Below are positions 27,612-35,720 of a stretch of 64,000 bases of DNA, one piece after another; position 1 is the stretch's first letter; each line of letters opens with the position of its first letter. The position numbers and the translations under genes were made by a program. The DNA is taken from NCBI RefSeq assembly GCF_002554705.1, contig NZ_PDEP01000011.1, positions 62,001 to 126,000 on the forward strand. Reading direction: 5' to 3'. The notes beneath the pieces were generated by a model. That model was not told the origin of the DNA, made no database searches, and was given only the letters and a program-made list of their open reading frames with translations. The stretch is from Longimonas halophila (GTDB taxonomy: Bacteria; Bacteroidota; Rhodothermia; Rhodothermales; Salinibacteraceae).

Positions 27612-29429
27612 CTACACGATGCGATCGGCGTCGGGCTCAATGACGGGCCCACTGTATCCAAACAGCCGCTGCACCCACCGTGTGACGCGGGCCGACTGCT
27701 TCTGGGCGTACCACTGGTCGGCCACGCGACGTACTGCCAGCCCGTACGACGGATAGGGATGAATGGTATCGGAAAGGGCCCGAAGCGTTACGCCGTTGCG
27801 CATAGCCAGCGCAAGCTCGCTGATGAGCTCGCCTGCACGAGCTCCCAGAATGCTGGCTCCTAAGATTTTACCGTTCCAGGCGGTGGCGTATACGCGGATT
27901 TCGCCCAGCGTGTCGCCATCGGTGATGGCCCGGTCTACCTTGGAATAGGGGAAGCGATAGGTGGCGAACGAGGTGCCGTTGGCCTCCAGCTCGGCCTCGG
28001 TAGCGCCTACATGCGCCAGTTCGGGATCGGTGTAGGTGACCCAGGGGACATGCGCGGTGTCGAAGCTCATGGGCACTTTGAGCAGCGCTTTGGTCATGGC
28101 GGTTTTGGCCATGTGCTCGCTCATATGCGTAAACTGGTAGCGCCCCGTCACGTCGCCCACGGCCATGATGTGGCATTGGTTGGTGCGCCCCGAATCGTCG
28201 ACGGGAATGCCGTTGCGGGCATACTCAACGCCTGCCGCCTCCAGGTTCAATCCCTCCACATTGGGCACACGCCCGGTGGCGAGGAGGACGTCATCGGCAG
28301 CGATGGTGTGCTCCGCATCGTCCTGCACGGCATGGATGCGAATGCTTCCGTTGTCCGAAGACGCTACGCGCTCCACGCGGGCCTCCAATACGAAGCGCAC
28401 GCCCTCGTCTTCCAGCCGGGAGCGTAGCATGCGGGTGAGGTCGGGGTGGTCGTTTTGCAGGATGCGGTCGCCCATCTCGACGACCGTCACTGCAGAGCCG
28501 AGCCGCGTAAACGCCTGCGCCATCTCGATGCCGATGGGGCCCGCTCCAATGATGGCGAGGCGAGCGGGCTGCTCGTCGAGTTCGAACAGCGAGTGGTTAG
28601 TCAGATATGGCACGTCGTCCAGCCCTTCAATAGGCGGCGTGACGGCGCGGGCGCCGGTGGCAATGACAATGCGGTCGCCGCGCACATGGCGCGTGCCGTC
28701 CTCCGTATCGATAGCTACCGTGTGGTCATCCACAAAATGGGCCGTGCCGTGGGCCACCTCGATCCCCATCTCCTCGAAGATCTCTGGGGCGTCGGCTTCT
28801 TCGTACACGTCTTGGCGCAGCGTGCGAACACGCTCCATCACCGCGGCAAAATCGACGGAGGCGTTGGGCGCGTCCACGCCGTATGCGTCGGCGTGCTGTA
28901 CGGTGTGAGCGACCTTGGCACTCTTGAGCAGCGCCTTGCTGGGGATGCACCCGTACCAGGTGCAGTCGCCCCCGAGCTTGGACTTCTCAATCATTAACGT
29001 ATCGGCACCGATGTTCGTAGCCACGCCCGCTGCCGTGAGCCCGCCTGCGCCTCCACCAATGACGATTACGTCGAACTGGTTGTCTTCATCAACCGGGGGC
29101 GCTGAAATTGAGACTTGCTTGCGCATGCTTTGCACGGATGCAAATATGCCATACGCAAGCAGCAGGGCGACTGCGGCGTAGACCCAGAGCGGAAGGTTTT
29201 CGCCCACCCAGAACAGATACAGGTAGGCAGATAGGGCAAAAAACGATGCCGAGAGCATTGGAGGCCCCGCCGAGCGACCGCTCCGCAGGTTACGCACCAG
29301 CCACGCCACCGATGCCGAAAAGAACGGGATAGCTCCTACGTAAATACTGCCGAAAATAATCGGATCGACGCCATATTCAGCGCCGAGTCCCATAAACCAG
29401 TTGACGACGGACGCCCAAAGCTCTGCCAT
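27612..29429 (-). CDS. Membrane-anchored flavoprotein disulfide reductase (mercuric-reductase-like)
   Basis: 605 residues in two parts. Residues 1-105 are a membrane domain with about three helices (VDPIIFGSIYVGAIPFF, then WVGENLPLWVY). Residues 119-590 are a pyridine-nucleotide disulfide oxidoreductase. That part shows the FAD loop GGGAGG (125-130), a redox-active CTWYGC pair (Cys156, Cys161), the NAD(P) loop IGAGPIGIEMA, VGDVTGRYQFTHMSEH, and the C-terminal HPYPSYG with the base His. The paired cysteines of true MerA (N-terminal HMA domain and C-terminal CysCys) are missing, so mercury reduction is unlikely. The membrane domain is duplicated as the next gene upstream. Confidence 0.85.
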   Translation of the reverse strand: MAELWASVVNWFMGLGAEYGVDPIIFGSIYVGAIPFFSASVAWLVRNLRSGRSAGPPMLSASFFALSAYLYLFWVGENLPLWVYAAVALLLAYGIFASVQSMRKQVSISAPPVDEDNQFDVIVIGGGAGGLTAAGVATNIGADTLMIEKSKLGGDCTWYGCIPSKALLKSAKVAHTVQHADAYGVDAPNASVDFAAVMERVRTLRQDVYEEADAPEIFEEMGIEVAHGTAHFVDDHTVAIDTEDGTRHVRGDRIVIATGARAVTPPIEGLDDVPYLTNHSLFELDEQPARLAIIGAGPIGIEMAQAFTRLGSAVTVVEMGDRILQNDHPDLTRMLRSRLEDEGVRFVLEARVERVASSDNGSIRIHAVQDDAEHTIAADDVLLATGRVPNVEGLNLEAAGVEYARNGIPVDDSGRTNQCHIMAVGDVTGRYQFTHMSEHMAKTAMTKALLKVPMSFDTAHVPWVTYTDPELAHVGATEAELEANGTSFATYRFPYSKVDRAITDGDTLGEIRVYATAWNGKILGASILGARAGELISELALAMRNGVTLRALSDTIHPYPSYGLAVRRVADQWYAQKQSARVTRWVQRLFGYSGPVIEPDADRIV

Positions 29430-29578
29430 TGCATTGTTGCTGTTGGATGAACAGGTGCACAGCGTGCCTCCTGTGCATGACGACGGACTGCTTGATGGGT
29501 GCCATCCGTCATGCTGTTGTTACAGCGCGGACCTGCAGCGCGTAATAACGAGCCTGGCGCGACATGGTAGATATGCGG

Positions 29579-30040
29579 TTACGCGGTGTGAGCGGCTCGC
29601 CTTGCAGAGACGGGTCTACGCGAGGAAGCCTTGGACGGAGCCACCTGCAGCGAGGAACGATGCGGCGTAGAATCGTCGGTTGTTGACGACGTGGTGAGTG
29701 CACTGGCGCACTTCGAAGCGCGCGCGGCCAGCCGCACCTTGCGCAGCGTGGTGATGCCGCAATACGCAATGCATCCTCCTACGACCAGGTAGGTCCACAT
29801 CGGCAGGTTTTCGCCGACCCAGAAGGGATAGATGTAGGCCGCCACCATGAAAAAGCATGTAGAGGAGGCGGGTAGCGTAATTGATCGACCGCAGCGGGCG
29901 TTGCGCACGATCCATGCGACTGATCCCCAAAAGAAAGGGATCGTAGCTACGTAAATGCTGCCGAAGATTATGGGATCAACGCCGTACGTATGGCCCAGAC
30001 CCATGAACCAGTCGGATACCAGCATCCAGAAGTCAACCAT
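29579..30040 (-). CDS. Stand-alone paralogue of the reductase membrane domain
   Basis: 153 residues from ATG 30040. Residues about 1-105 closely match the N-terminal domain of the reductase encoded immediately downstream. Shared strings include WFMGLG, YGVDPIIFGSIYV, IPFF, SVAW, VRN, and FWVGENLP. About three hydrophobic helices are predicted. The remaining 45 residues are a Ser/Thr/Arg-rich tail in place of the flavoprotein. It lies 150 bp upstream of the fused gene on the same strand. It may be a partner subunit or a product of local duplication. Confidence 0.8.
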   Translation of the reverse strand: MVDFWMLVSDWFMGLGHTYGVDPIIFGSIYVATIPFFWGSVAWIVRNARCGRSITLPASSTCFFMVAAYIYPFWVGENLPMWTYLVVGGCIAYCGITTLRKVRLAARASKCASALTTSSTTDDSTPHRSSLQVAPSKASSRRPVSARRAAHTA

Positions 30041-30404
30041 GCAGGAGGGGGCTGCTTGTGCGCCCGGTCCGCAACGTGGCGGCTGCGGCGTGGGGAAGGA
30101 CGGTGGCAAGCATGACCCGGTTGGGAGCAGAACATGTTCGTGGAAATAACATCAGAAGGGTCATATCGTGTTCCAGTATGTGGGGATATGTGTGCATGAG
30201 TCGCCTGTCTTTTGCAATCAAATCCATCTTCTCGTCATAGATTTGTGGACTCTTCATGCAAGCTGCTGCAAAATGAATGCTTGCAAGCCATCAAAACTGT
30301 GTGTGTGGCCTCCGCGTTACACATGGCAATGGACGCATACATTCCCAATGTTGCGATCAACACGATACGGCTCCACTGCTTTTTTCACCAATGTCGTTTT
30401 TACC
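30041..30404. other. Divergent intergenic region
   Basis: 364 bp between the divergent membrane-protein and OsmC genes, without a supportable gene. It has a 10 bp perfect palindrome GAACATGTTC at 30130-30139, and a TGCAAGC/GCTTGCA inverted pair near 30258-30290. Either could be a regulator site, but no assignment is possible. Confidence 0.4.
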
Positions 30405-30836
30405 ATGACTGTGCAGCTTGAACGCATCAACAATGCCATTCAATTTGAAGGGACCAACGACTCTGGCGACCGCCTCACCATTGCCTCGAAAGCCGACCAA
30501 GACGGCGTTAGCCCGATGGAGATGACTGCGATGGCTGTGGGCGGATGTAGCAGCATTGACATCCTCATGATTCTGGAGAAGCAGCGCCAGCCGGTCGACT
30601 CGTTTGCGGTACAGGTGGATGCCGAACGCGCTGAGGATCACCCGCGCGTATTTACCGATATCCACGTGCACTACACCCTCACGGGCGACGCCGACCCTGC
30701 CAAGGTGCGCCGCGCTATTGACCTGAGCCTGGATACTTACTGCTCGGTCTCGAACATGGTAGACCAAACGGCTACCATCACATATGCGTTCACCTTGAAC
30801 GAAGACACGTACGAAGGCGCACTGGAGATGTCATAG
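30405..30836 (+). CDS. OsmC family protein (thiol peroxidase-like)
   Basis: 143 residues from ATG 30405. The frame stays open upstream but without family similarity. The two conserved cysteines of the OsmC/Ohr fold are present: Cys48 in GGCSSIDIL and Cys113 in TYCSVSNM. The family reduces organic hydroperoxides or related electrophiles in the cytoplasm. It resembles the YhfA-like subgroup more than Ohr. It precedes aroE by 107 bp on the same strand. Confidence 0.9.
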   Translation: MTVQLERINNAIQFEGTNDSGDRLTIASKADQDGVSPMEMTAMAVGGCSSIDILMILEKQRQPVDSFAVQVDAERAEDHPRVFTDIHVHYTLTGDADPAKVRRAIDLSLDTYCSVSNMVDQTATITYAFTLNEDTYEGALEMS

Positions 30837-30943
30837 CCGGCATTGTGTACGAGCAGCCTGCGGGTTAGCAGGCTGTTGGCACGGGGCCTGCCTTGGCGCT
30901 GCCCAATCTGATTCCGCTCGCTTGCTACATCTGTCACCACCCC

Positions 30944-31837
30944 ATGTCTACGCGCTCTACGTCGCTGGATGCCTCCACACGCATCGTGCTCCTTCTGGGT
31001 GATCCGGTTGAGCACTCGCTGTCGCCGTGCATTCACAACACCGCCTTCGCCACGCACAACATCAACGCCGTGTATGCAGCCACACAGGTCAAACGGGACG
31101 ACTTGGCTGATGCCGTTCGGGGAATGCGTGCGTTGCGTCTTCTGGGGGCAAACGTGACCATTCCGCACAAAGAGCGCATCGTGCCGTTGCTTGACAGCGT
31201 GAGTTCACAGGCGGAAGCGCTTGGAGCGGTCAACACGGTGGTTGCGCGCTCGAACAACGGCACCCGTACCTTGCATGGCGACAACACCGATGTTGAAGGC
31301 TTTCTGGCTCCGCTGCGCAGCCGGTCGGACCTGCATGGTCAGCCCATGACCATACTGGGCGCGGGGGGCGCGGCCCGTGCAGCAGCATATGCGCTGGGCA
31401 CCTCCTACGCCCCGGCGCCCCTGACGGTAGCGGCACGGCGTCCGAAGCAGGCACAGGCGCTTGTGGATGCGCTAACTCCGCACGTAGATCCCGAGGCCAC
31501 CCTCACCGCCTGTGTCCTCGACGATGCCACCGCTGCTGTGCGGAGTAGCCGCCTTGTCGTAAACGCAACGCCTGTGGGCATGGCCCCCAACACCGACGCT
31601 ACGCCCTGGCCCAATACGGAGTGCTTTGCGCCCGGCCAGCTCATCTACGATCTGGTCTACACGCCGCGTCCCACCCGGCTGTTGCGTGAGGCTGCATCCC
31701 GTGGGGCCGACACGCAAGATGGCCTCGCCATGCTTATTGGACAGGCCGCTTCCTCCTACGAAATGTGGACGGATCGCCCCATGCCCACCTCCGTTGTACG
31801 GGAAGAAGTCGCCTCTCGACTGGCAATTGCGTCGTAG
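30944..31837 (+). CDS. aroE: Shikimate dehydrogenase
   Basis: 297 residues from ATG 30944. It reduces 3-dehydroshikimate with NADPH in aromatic amino acid synthesis. Seen: GDPVEHSLSPCIHN (shikimate binding), NVTIPHKE with the catalytic Lys, GAVNTVV, GDNTDVEGF, the Rossmann loop GAGGAARAAAY, NATPVGM, and DLVYTPRPT. Length is slightly above the usual 270-290. Confidence 0.96.
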   Translation: MSTRSTSLDASTRIVLLLGDPVEHSLSPCIHNTAFATHNINAVYAATQVKRDDLADAVRGMRALRLLGANVTIPHKERIVPLLDSVSSQAEALGAVNTVVARSNNGTRTLHGDNTDVEGFLAPLRSRSDLHGQPMTILGAGGAARAAAYALGTSYAPAPLTVAARRPKQAQALVDALTPHVDPEATLTACVLDDATAAVRSSRLVVNATPVGMAPNTDATPWPNTECFAPGQLIYDLVYTPRPTRLLREAASRGADTQDGLAMLIGQAASSYEMWTDRPMPTSVVREEVASRLAIAS

Positions 31838-31875
31838 CGGTTGATCGCCGTCCTCTCATCTGCCCGTATTCTTCC

Positions 31876-32637
31876 ATGTCGTATCGCGCTCCGGTACTGC
31901 GTCTCCGTATGAACCAGCATGAGGGACTTGTGGCTGGGTTTTCGACCCGCCATGGTGGGGTGAGTACCCCGCCCTACGCCTCGCTAAACGTGGGTACGCA
32001 GGTGGGAGATGCCCCTGAGCGCGTGGCCGAAAACCGGTATCGCATGTGCGAGGCCCTCGGCATTGCCTCCAACCGTCTGGCTACGGCCGGACAGGTGCAC
32101 GGCAACACCGTCGTCGCTGTAGATACGCCCGATCACACGCCCCACTGCGATGCCCTCGTTACCACAACGCCCGATCTCTACCTGGCGGTCGTGACAGCCG
32201 ACTGCGCGGCGGTGCTGCTGGCTGATATTGACGCCGGGGTGGTGGGGGCGTGTCATGCAGGCTGGCGCGGCACCGTGGCGCAAGTAGTGCCCCACACAAT
32301 TCGTGTGATGCAAAAGCATGGAGCCGAGCCCGCTTGTATCCGCGCGTACATCAGCCCATGCATTGGCGTGGAGGCGTTCGAGGTGGGCTCCGAAGTGGCC
32401 GCGCAGTTCGACGATGCGGTGGTGGATACGTCGCTTGGCGAGCGCCCACATGTTGATCTCAAGCAGGCCCTGTATCGCCAGTTGCAGGAGCAAGGCGTGC
32501 CCGGCGATCAGGTCGATATTGCGCCGCAGTGCACGGCCACCTCGCGCGACTTCTACTCCTATCGGGCCGATGGCTCGCCCACCGGACGCATGATGGGCGT
32601 TGTCGGTCTCCGCAATGCGCCCTCCACGTCTTCCTAA
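31876..32637 (+). CDS. pgeF: Purine nucleoside phosphorylase / YfiH (LACC1, PgeF) family
   Basis: 253 residues from ATG 31876, chosen because the conserved GFSTRHGGVS begins about 20 residues later. Seen: TAGQVHGN, TADCAAVLLAD, CHAGWRG and CTATSRDFYSYRADG. These carry the His/Cys/His metal ligands of the family. Homologues have been reported both as zinc-dependent adenosine/purine phosphorylases and as editing enzymes for peptidoglycan precursors. The role here is not resolved. It lies 38 bp after aroE and 30 bp before the next hydrolase. Confidence 0.93.
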   Translation: MSYRAPVLRLRMNQHEGLVAGFSTRHGGVSTPPYASLNVGTQVGDAPERVAENRYRMCEALGIASNRLATAGQVHGNTVVAVDTPDHTPHCDALVTTTPDLYLAVVTADCAAVLLADIDAGVVGACHAGWRGTVAQVVPHTIRVMQKHGAEPACIRAYISPCIGVEAFEVGSEVAAQFDDAVVDTSLGERPHVDLKQALYRQLQEQGVPGDQVDIAPQCTATSRDFYSYRADGSPTGRMMGVVGLRNAPSTSS

Positions 32638-32667
32638 TTGCTAACCCCAATTGCCAACGTCCCCCCC

Positions 32668-33639
32668 ATGGCGATTCTCACGTCGACCTACCGCCCCCCT
32701 GCTGGACTTGCCGGCGGACATCTGCAAACGGTGATGCCGAGTCTGCTGCGGTCGGTAGACGCCCCGTACACCCGCTCTGAGCACATCGACACCCCCGATG
32801 GCGACGTCCTGGAGGCGGCGTGGGCACCAGCTGTGAAGACACCTGCGCGGGGCGCCGCAATCCTGACGCACGGCCTGGAGGGCGACATCCATCGTGCCTA
32901 CATGTGTGGCATGGCCCGTGCGCTGCGCCACGACGGGTGGGATGTGCTGGCATGGAATCTGCGGGGCTGCGGCTCCGAGCCCAACCGGACCGTGCCCACC
33001 TATCACAGCGGAAAGACGGAGGATCTGGCCACAGTGGTTGCACATGTGCAGTCGAAAGGCTACGACACCATTGCACTCGTAGGGTTTAGCCTGGGCGGCA
33101 ACCTCACGCTCAAGTATTTGGGCGAACGCGGCGTAACGGTGCCGGCAGCCGTTCAAGGAGGCGTGGCGTTTTCAACACCGGTTGACCTGGGGCCTTCCGC
33201 GCATCGCATTGACACGTGGACGAACGCGCACTATGCGTTCTACTTTCTGCGCAAGCTGCGCCAGACCATCCGCCGGAAAGCGGTGCAGCACCCCAACGCG
33301 ATTTCAACGGCCCCGCTTGGCGAGATCCGCTCGTTGGTGGCCTTCGACGATGCCTACACCGCCCCGCTCAACGGATTCGGCGACGCAGCCACGTACTACC
33401 GCAAAGCCAGTAGCAAGCCGTTCTTGCCACGCATCGAGCGGCCTACGCTGCTTGTTAATGCCGCCAACGATCCCTTTTTGCCTGCATCGAGCTATCCGTT
33501 TGTAGAGGCGCAAGACCACCCGCACTTTCACCTTGAAGTGCCCGACAGCGGGGGGCACGTTGGCTTTATGGCCTGTTCTGACTCCGGTCTGTACTGGTCC
33601 GAAATGCGCGCTGCCGCCTTCTTGCGCAGTCTGGCATAG
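32668..33639 (+). CDS. YheT-type alpha/beta hydrolase
   Basis: 323 residues from ATG 32668 (a TTG at 32638 is an alternative). Seen: the family-specific N-terminus YRPPAGLAGGHLQTV, LTHGLEGD, NLRGCGSEPN, the nucleophile elbow GFSLGGN, an acid in NAANDPFLP, and SGGHVGFM with the catalytic His. The natural substrate of YheT proteins is not known; eukaryotic relatives (ABHD1/3) act on lipids. It converges on the next gene with only 3 bp between them. Confidence 0.9.
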   Translation: MAILTSTYRPPAGLAGGHLQTVMPSLLRSVDAPYTRSEHIDTPDGDVLEAAWAPAVKTPARGAAILTHGLEGDIHRAYMCGMARALRHDGWDVLAWNLRGCGSEPNRTVPTYHSGKTEDLATVVAHVQSKGYDTIALVGFSLGGNLTLKYLGERGVTVPAAVQGGVAFSTPVDLGPSAHRIDTWTNAHYAFYFLRKLRQTIRRKAVQHPNAISTAPLGEIRSLVAFDDAYTAPLNGFGDAATYYRKASSKPFLPRIERPTLLVNAANDPFLPASSYPFVEAQDHPHFHLEVPDSGGHVGFMACSDSGLYWSEMRAAAFLRSLA

Positions 33640-33642
33640 CCT

Positions 33643-34752
33643 TCACCCCGCCCACGGCGCAAACGTATCCACCTCTTCGGGCGTGCGCAGGTGGCGAGCG
33701 GCTTCGGAGACGGCGCGCTGCATGGCGGGATGCGTGGGGGCGAGTCCGTCGTACAGGTAGCCGTCTTGAAACGCGCCGGTGGTGCGCGCCAGGATTTCGC
33801 ATCCCATGTGCAGCGCAGCGGTGCGGCGCACCTCGGAACCGCAGAACGAATCGACCGCTTCGGGGCGTTCCCCCCGCACTGCTCCCCGGTATCGAGCCAG
33901 GAACTGGCGGAAGCAGGCATGGGCCACGTGCTCGGCGATGTGCGAGGGCGCGCGGTGCGCGAGCATCCAGCAGTGGGCGGCAATATGCCCGAGATCCTGC
34001 GCCGGATGCCCGTAGTGCGCCAGCTCCCAGTCGATGAGACGCACCTCCATCGTATCCTCAGACCCTGTATCCACAAGCACCGACCGCGGCCACAGGTCGC
34101 CCATGATCATGCAGCGTCCGGGCTGCAGGAAGCGCTCCCCCAATGCCGTCGCGCGTTGCCCCAGCGCCTCGGCATCGGCAACGCCGGCAGCCTCCAGAAA
34201 GGCACCGACCTGACTGTACTGCACGGCGTGGCGCGTTTCCTGCATCGCGGGATTCGCCACCGTCTCGGCGAGTGCGTCATCGCCGTAGGTGCGGGCGTGG
34301 AGTTGCCCGATGAACGTGCCGAGCCACGCCCCGGCGTCAGCTGCTTTGCTGGTGGGAGGCACACCGTGCAGCCAGGTGCCCAGATCGGGGAGGTCACCCA
34401 GATCCTCCATGACCAGAAGCGGGGTTTCCGCATCCCACCCGAGTCGCTTCGGCGGGCGACACGCGGACGTGGCCAACTCGGCAAGCGATGCGCCGGGGGC
34501 AAACAGCGCAAGGCAGCGAGCGGACACATGCAGCCGCTCCGGATCGAGCGGTACCTCGGGCGCGCTGGCAATGTGAGGCGGCGCGTACTTGGCAATGACC
34601 GACGCAGGCGTGCCGGGCACGCGCCACACCTTGTTCAGCGTGCCGCCTTGCATGCGTACCGGCGCTCCGGTTGCGGTGAATGCGGGATACGCGGCCTCGA
34701 CGTGCTGAGCAACAGTGTTTTCGGATACCGGGGATTCGGGGACAGAAGCCAC
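33643..34752 (-). CDS. Aminoglycoside phosphotransferase/choline kinase-fold protein with altered catalytic motif
   Basis: 369 residues with the APH kinase fold: VIAKYAPP (ATP Lys), LLVMEDLGDLP (hinge), and LIDWELAHYGHP (metal Asp241). The catalytic loop reads MGDLWPRS (217-224). The Asp is kept, but the usual HGDxxxxN His and Asn are Met217 and Ser224. Methylthioribose kinases also have Ser at the Asn position. Combined with the MTAP-like gene upstream on the same strand, this hints at methylthioadenosine salvage. That is inference, and the substrate is unproven. Confidence 0.75.
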   Translation of the reverse strand: MASVPESPVSENTVAQHVEAAYPAFTATGAPVRMQGGTLNKVWRVPGTPASVIAKYAPPHIASAPEVPLDPERLHVSARCLALFAPGASLAELATSACRPPKRLGWDAETPLLVMEDLGDLPDLGTWLHGVPPTSKAADAGAWLGTFIGQLHARTYGDDALAETVANPAMQETRHAVQYSQVGAFLEAAGVADAEALGQRATALGERFLQPGRCMIMGDLWPRSVLVDTGSEDTMEVRLIDWELAHYGHPAQDLGHIAAHCWMLAHRAPSHIAEHVAHACFRQFLARYRGAVRGERPEAVDSFCGSEVRRTAALHMGCEILARTTGAFQDGYLYDGLAPTHPAMQRAVSEAARHLRTPEEVDTFAPWAG

Positions 34753-34797
34753 AGCGCTTGATGATGAAGTTAGAGGAGAACCGTTGTGCGTTTTGTG

Positions 34798-34848
34798 GGC
34801 GCAGGAGCGCCTGTGTGCACGTCCAACGGGGGACCGTTGGACGCAGGG
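34798..34848 (+). repeat. Two-hairpin intergenic repeat, copy A
   Basis: Hairpin 1 is GGCGC-AGGA-GCGCC (34798-34811). Hairpin 2 has arms 34820-34829 and 34834-34843 around GGGA. CAGGG follows (34844-34848). The same arrangement occurs in inverse orientation at 39892-39944 with paired changes in each stem. It lies between the MTAP-like and kinase-fold genes, antisense to them. Confidence 0.7.
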
Positions 34849-34857
34849 AGGCTGCGG

Positions 34858-35664
34858 TCATGTGTCCGTGTCGTCGTTGAATCGAAAGATGCGATTCCCA
34901 AATGGCACCGGCTGGCCCTCGTGCAAAAAGCGCCGAACGATCTGCTCCTGCTCGGTGCGCGAGCGGTCAAGCGTGTCGGCGAGGGCAGCCCGGTCTTCGG
35001 GCGGATCGCGATCGGGGAGCGAGTACTTGTGCCCGACTACGAGCGCGGCGCACGGAATCTCCAGTTCGTTGGCCAGCACCACCTCGGGCGCCAGGGTCAT
35101 GGAGTTGACCTGCGCGCCCAGCCGCGGCCACATCCGGTTTTCGGCAGCGGTTTTGCCGCGCGGTCCGCCCACATAGGCAAAGACGACCTCCGCATCAGCA
35201 ATCGGGGCATCTACGGTGTGCGCGAGCGAACGAAGCTGCGTGTTAAGGGCGGATGCGAAGAGCCCGTCATCGAGCACCAGGTGGCCGTGGTCGGCAGTGG
35301 GTTCCTCGAACATGGTGCAGGTGGAGCCGTCGGGGAGGCGGTTGTCGGGCATAATCAGATCGCGCACGAGCAGCGGCGTGTACAGCGGCACGTTGGCATC
35401 CAAGACGCCCACGGAGCTCGTCACGAGAAGCGCGCCGCAGTCCACCTCGCGCAGCGCCGCAGCTTGCGCCCGGTAGTTGATCTGGTTGGGCAGAAGCCGG
35501 TGCGGTACGTCGTGCCGAAACAGCACGTAGGCAGGCCGCTCGGCATCTGTCACCCGATGCAGGGGCTGCATGCCCCACGGCGTATCCACCTCAACGCGGG
35601 TCAGGTCGAGCGATCCGGTGAGGGTGTGGAAGGCGCTTCCTAAAATGGCGGCTACGGCGGACAT
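34858..35664 (-). CDS. MTAP-like purine nucleoside phosphorylase
   Basis: 268 residues from ATG 35664. Seen: ILGSAFHTL (phosphate-loop region), FRHDVPHRLLPNQINYRAQ (usually RHG..H..P..INYRAN), TSSVGVLD, DLIMPDN, AYVGGPRGKTAAE, and GAQVNSMTLAPEVVLANEL. The series matches the methylthioadenosine/6-oxopurine phosphorylase family, which splits methylthioadenosine or purine nucleosides with phosphate. The specificity residue after Ser-Met cannot be assigned with confidence. It is upstream of the kinase-fold gene on the same strand. Confidence 0.85.
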   Translation of the reverse strand: MSAVAAILGSAFHTLTGSLDLTRVEVDTPWGMQPLHRVTDAERPAYVLFRHDVPHRLLPNQINYRAQAAALREVDCGALLVTSSVGVLDANVPLYTPLLVRDLIMPDNRLPDGSTCTMFEEPTADHGHLVLDDGLFASALNTQLRSLAHTVDAPIADAEVVFAYVGGPRGKTAAENRMWPRLGAQVNSMTLAPEVVLANELEIPCAALVVGHKYSLPDRDPPEDRAALADTLDRSRTEQEQIVRRFLHEGQPVPFGNRIFRFNDDTDT

Positions 35665-35720
35665 AAGGGCGTTGGGGGGATGCAGAGGAATGGGCGGATG
35701 GGCAGAGCGTATCGCATCCA

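Noticed and set aside
27612-29429. Mercuric reductase (merA)
   Set aside because: The disulfide reductase core fits, but the C-terminal Cys pair and the N-terminal HMA domain of MerA are missing and no mer genes are nearby.
30130-30139. LexA-type box (GAACATGTTC)
   Set aside because: Gram-positive-type LexA boxes need four bases between GAAC and GTTC; only two are present, and the neighbours are not SOS genes.
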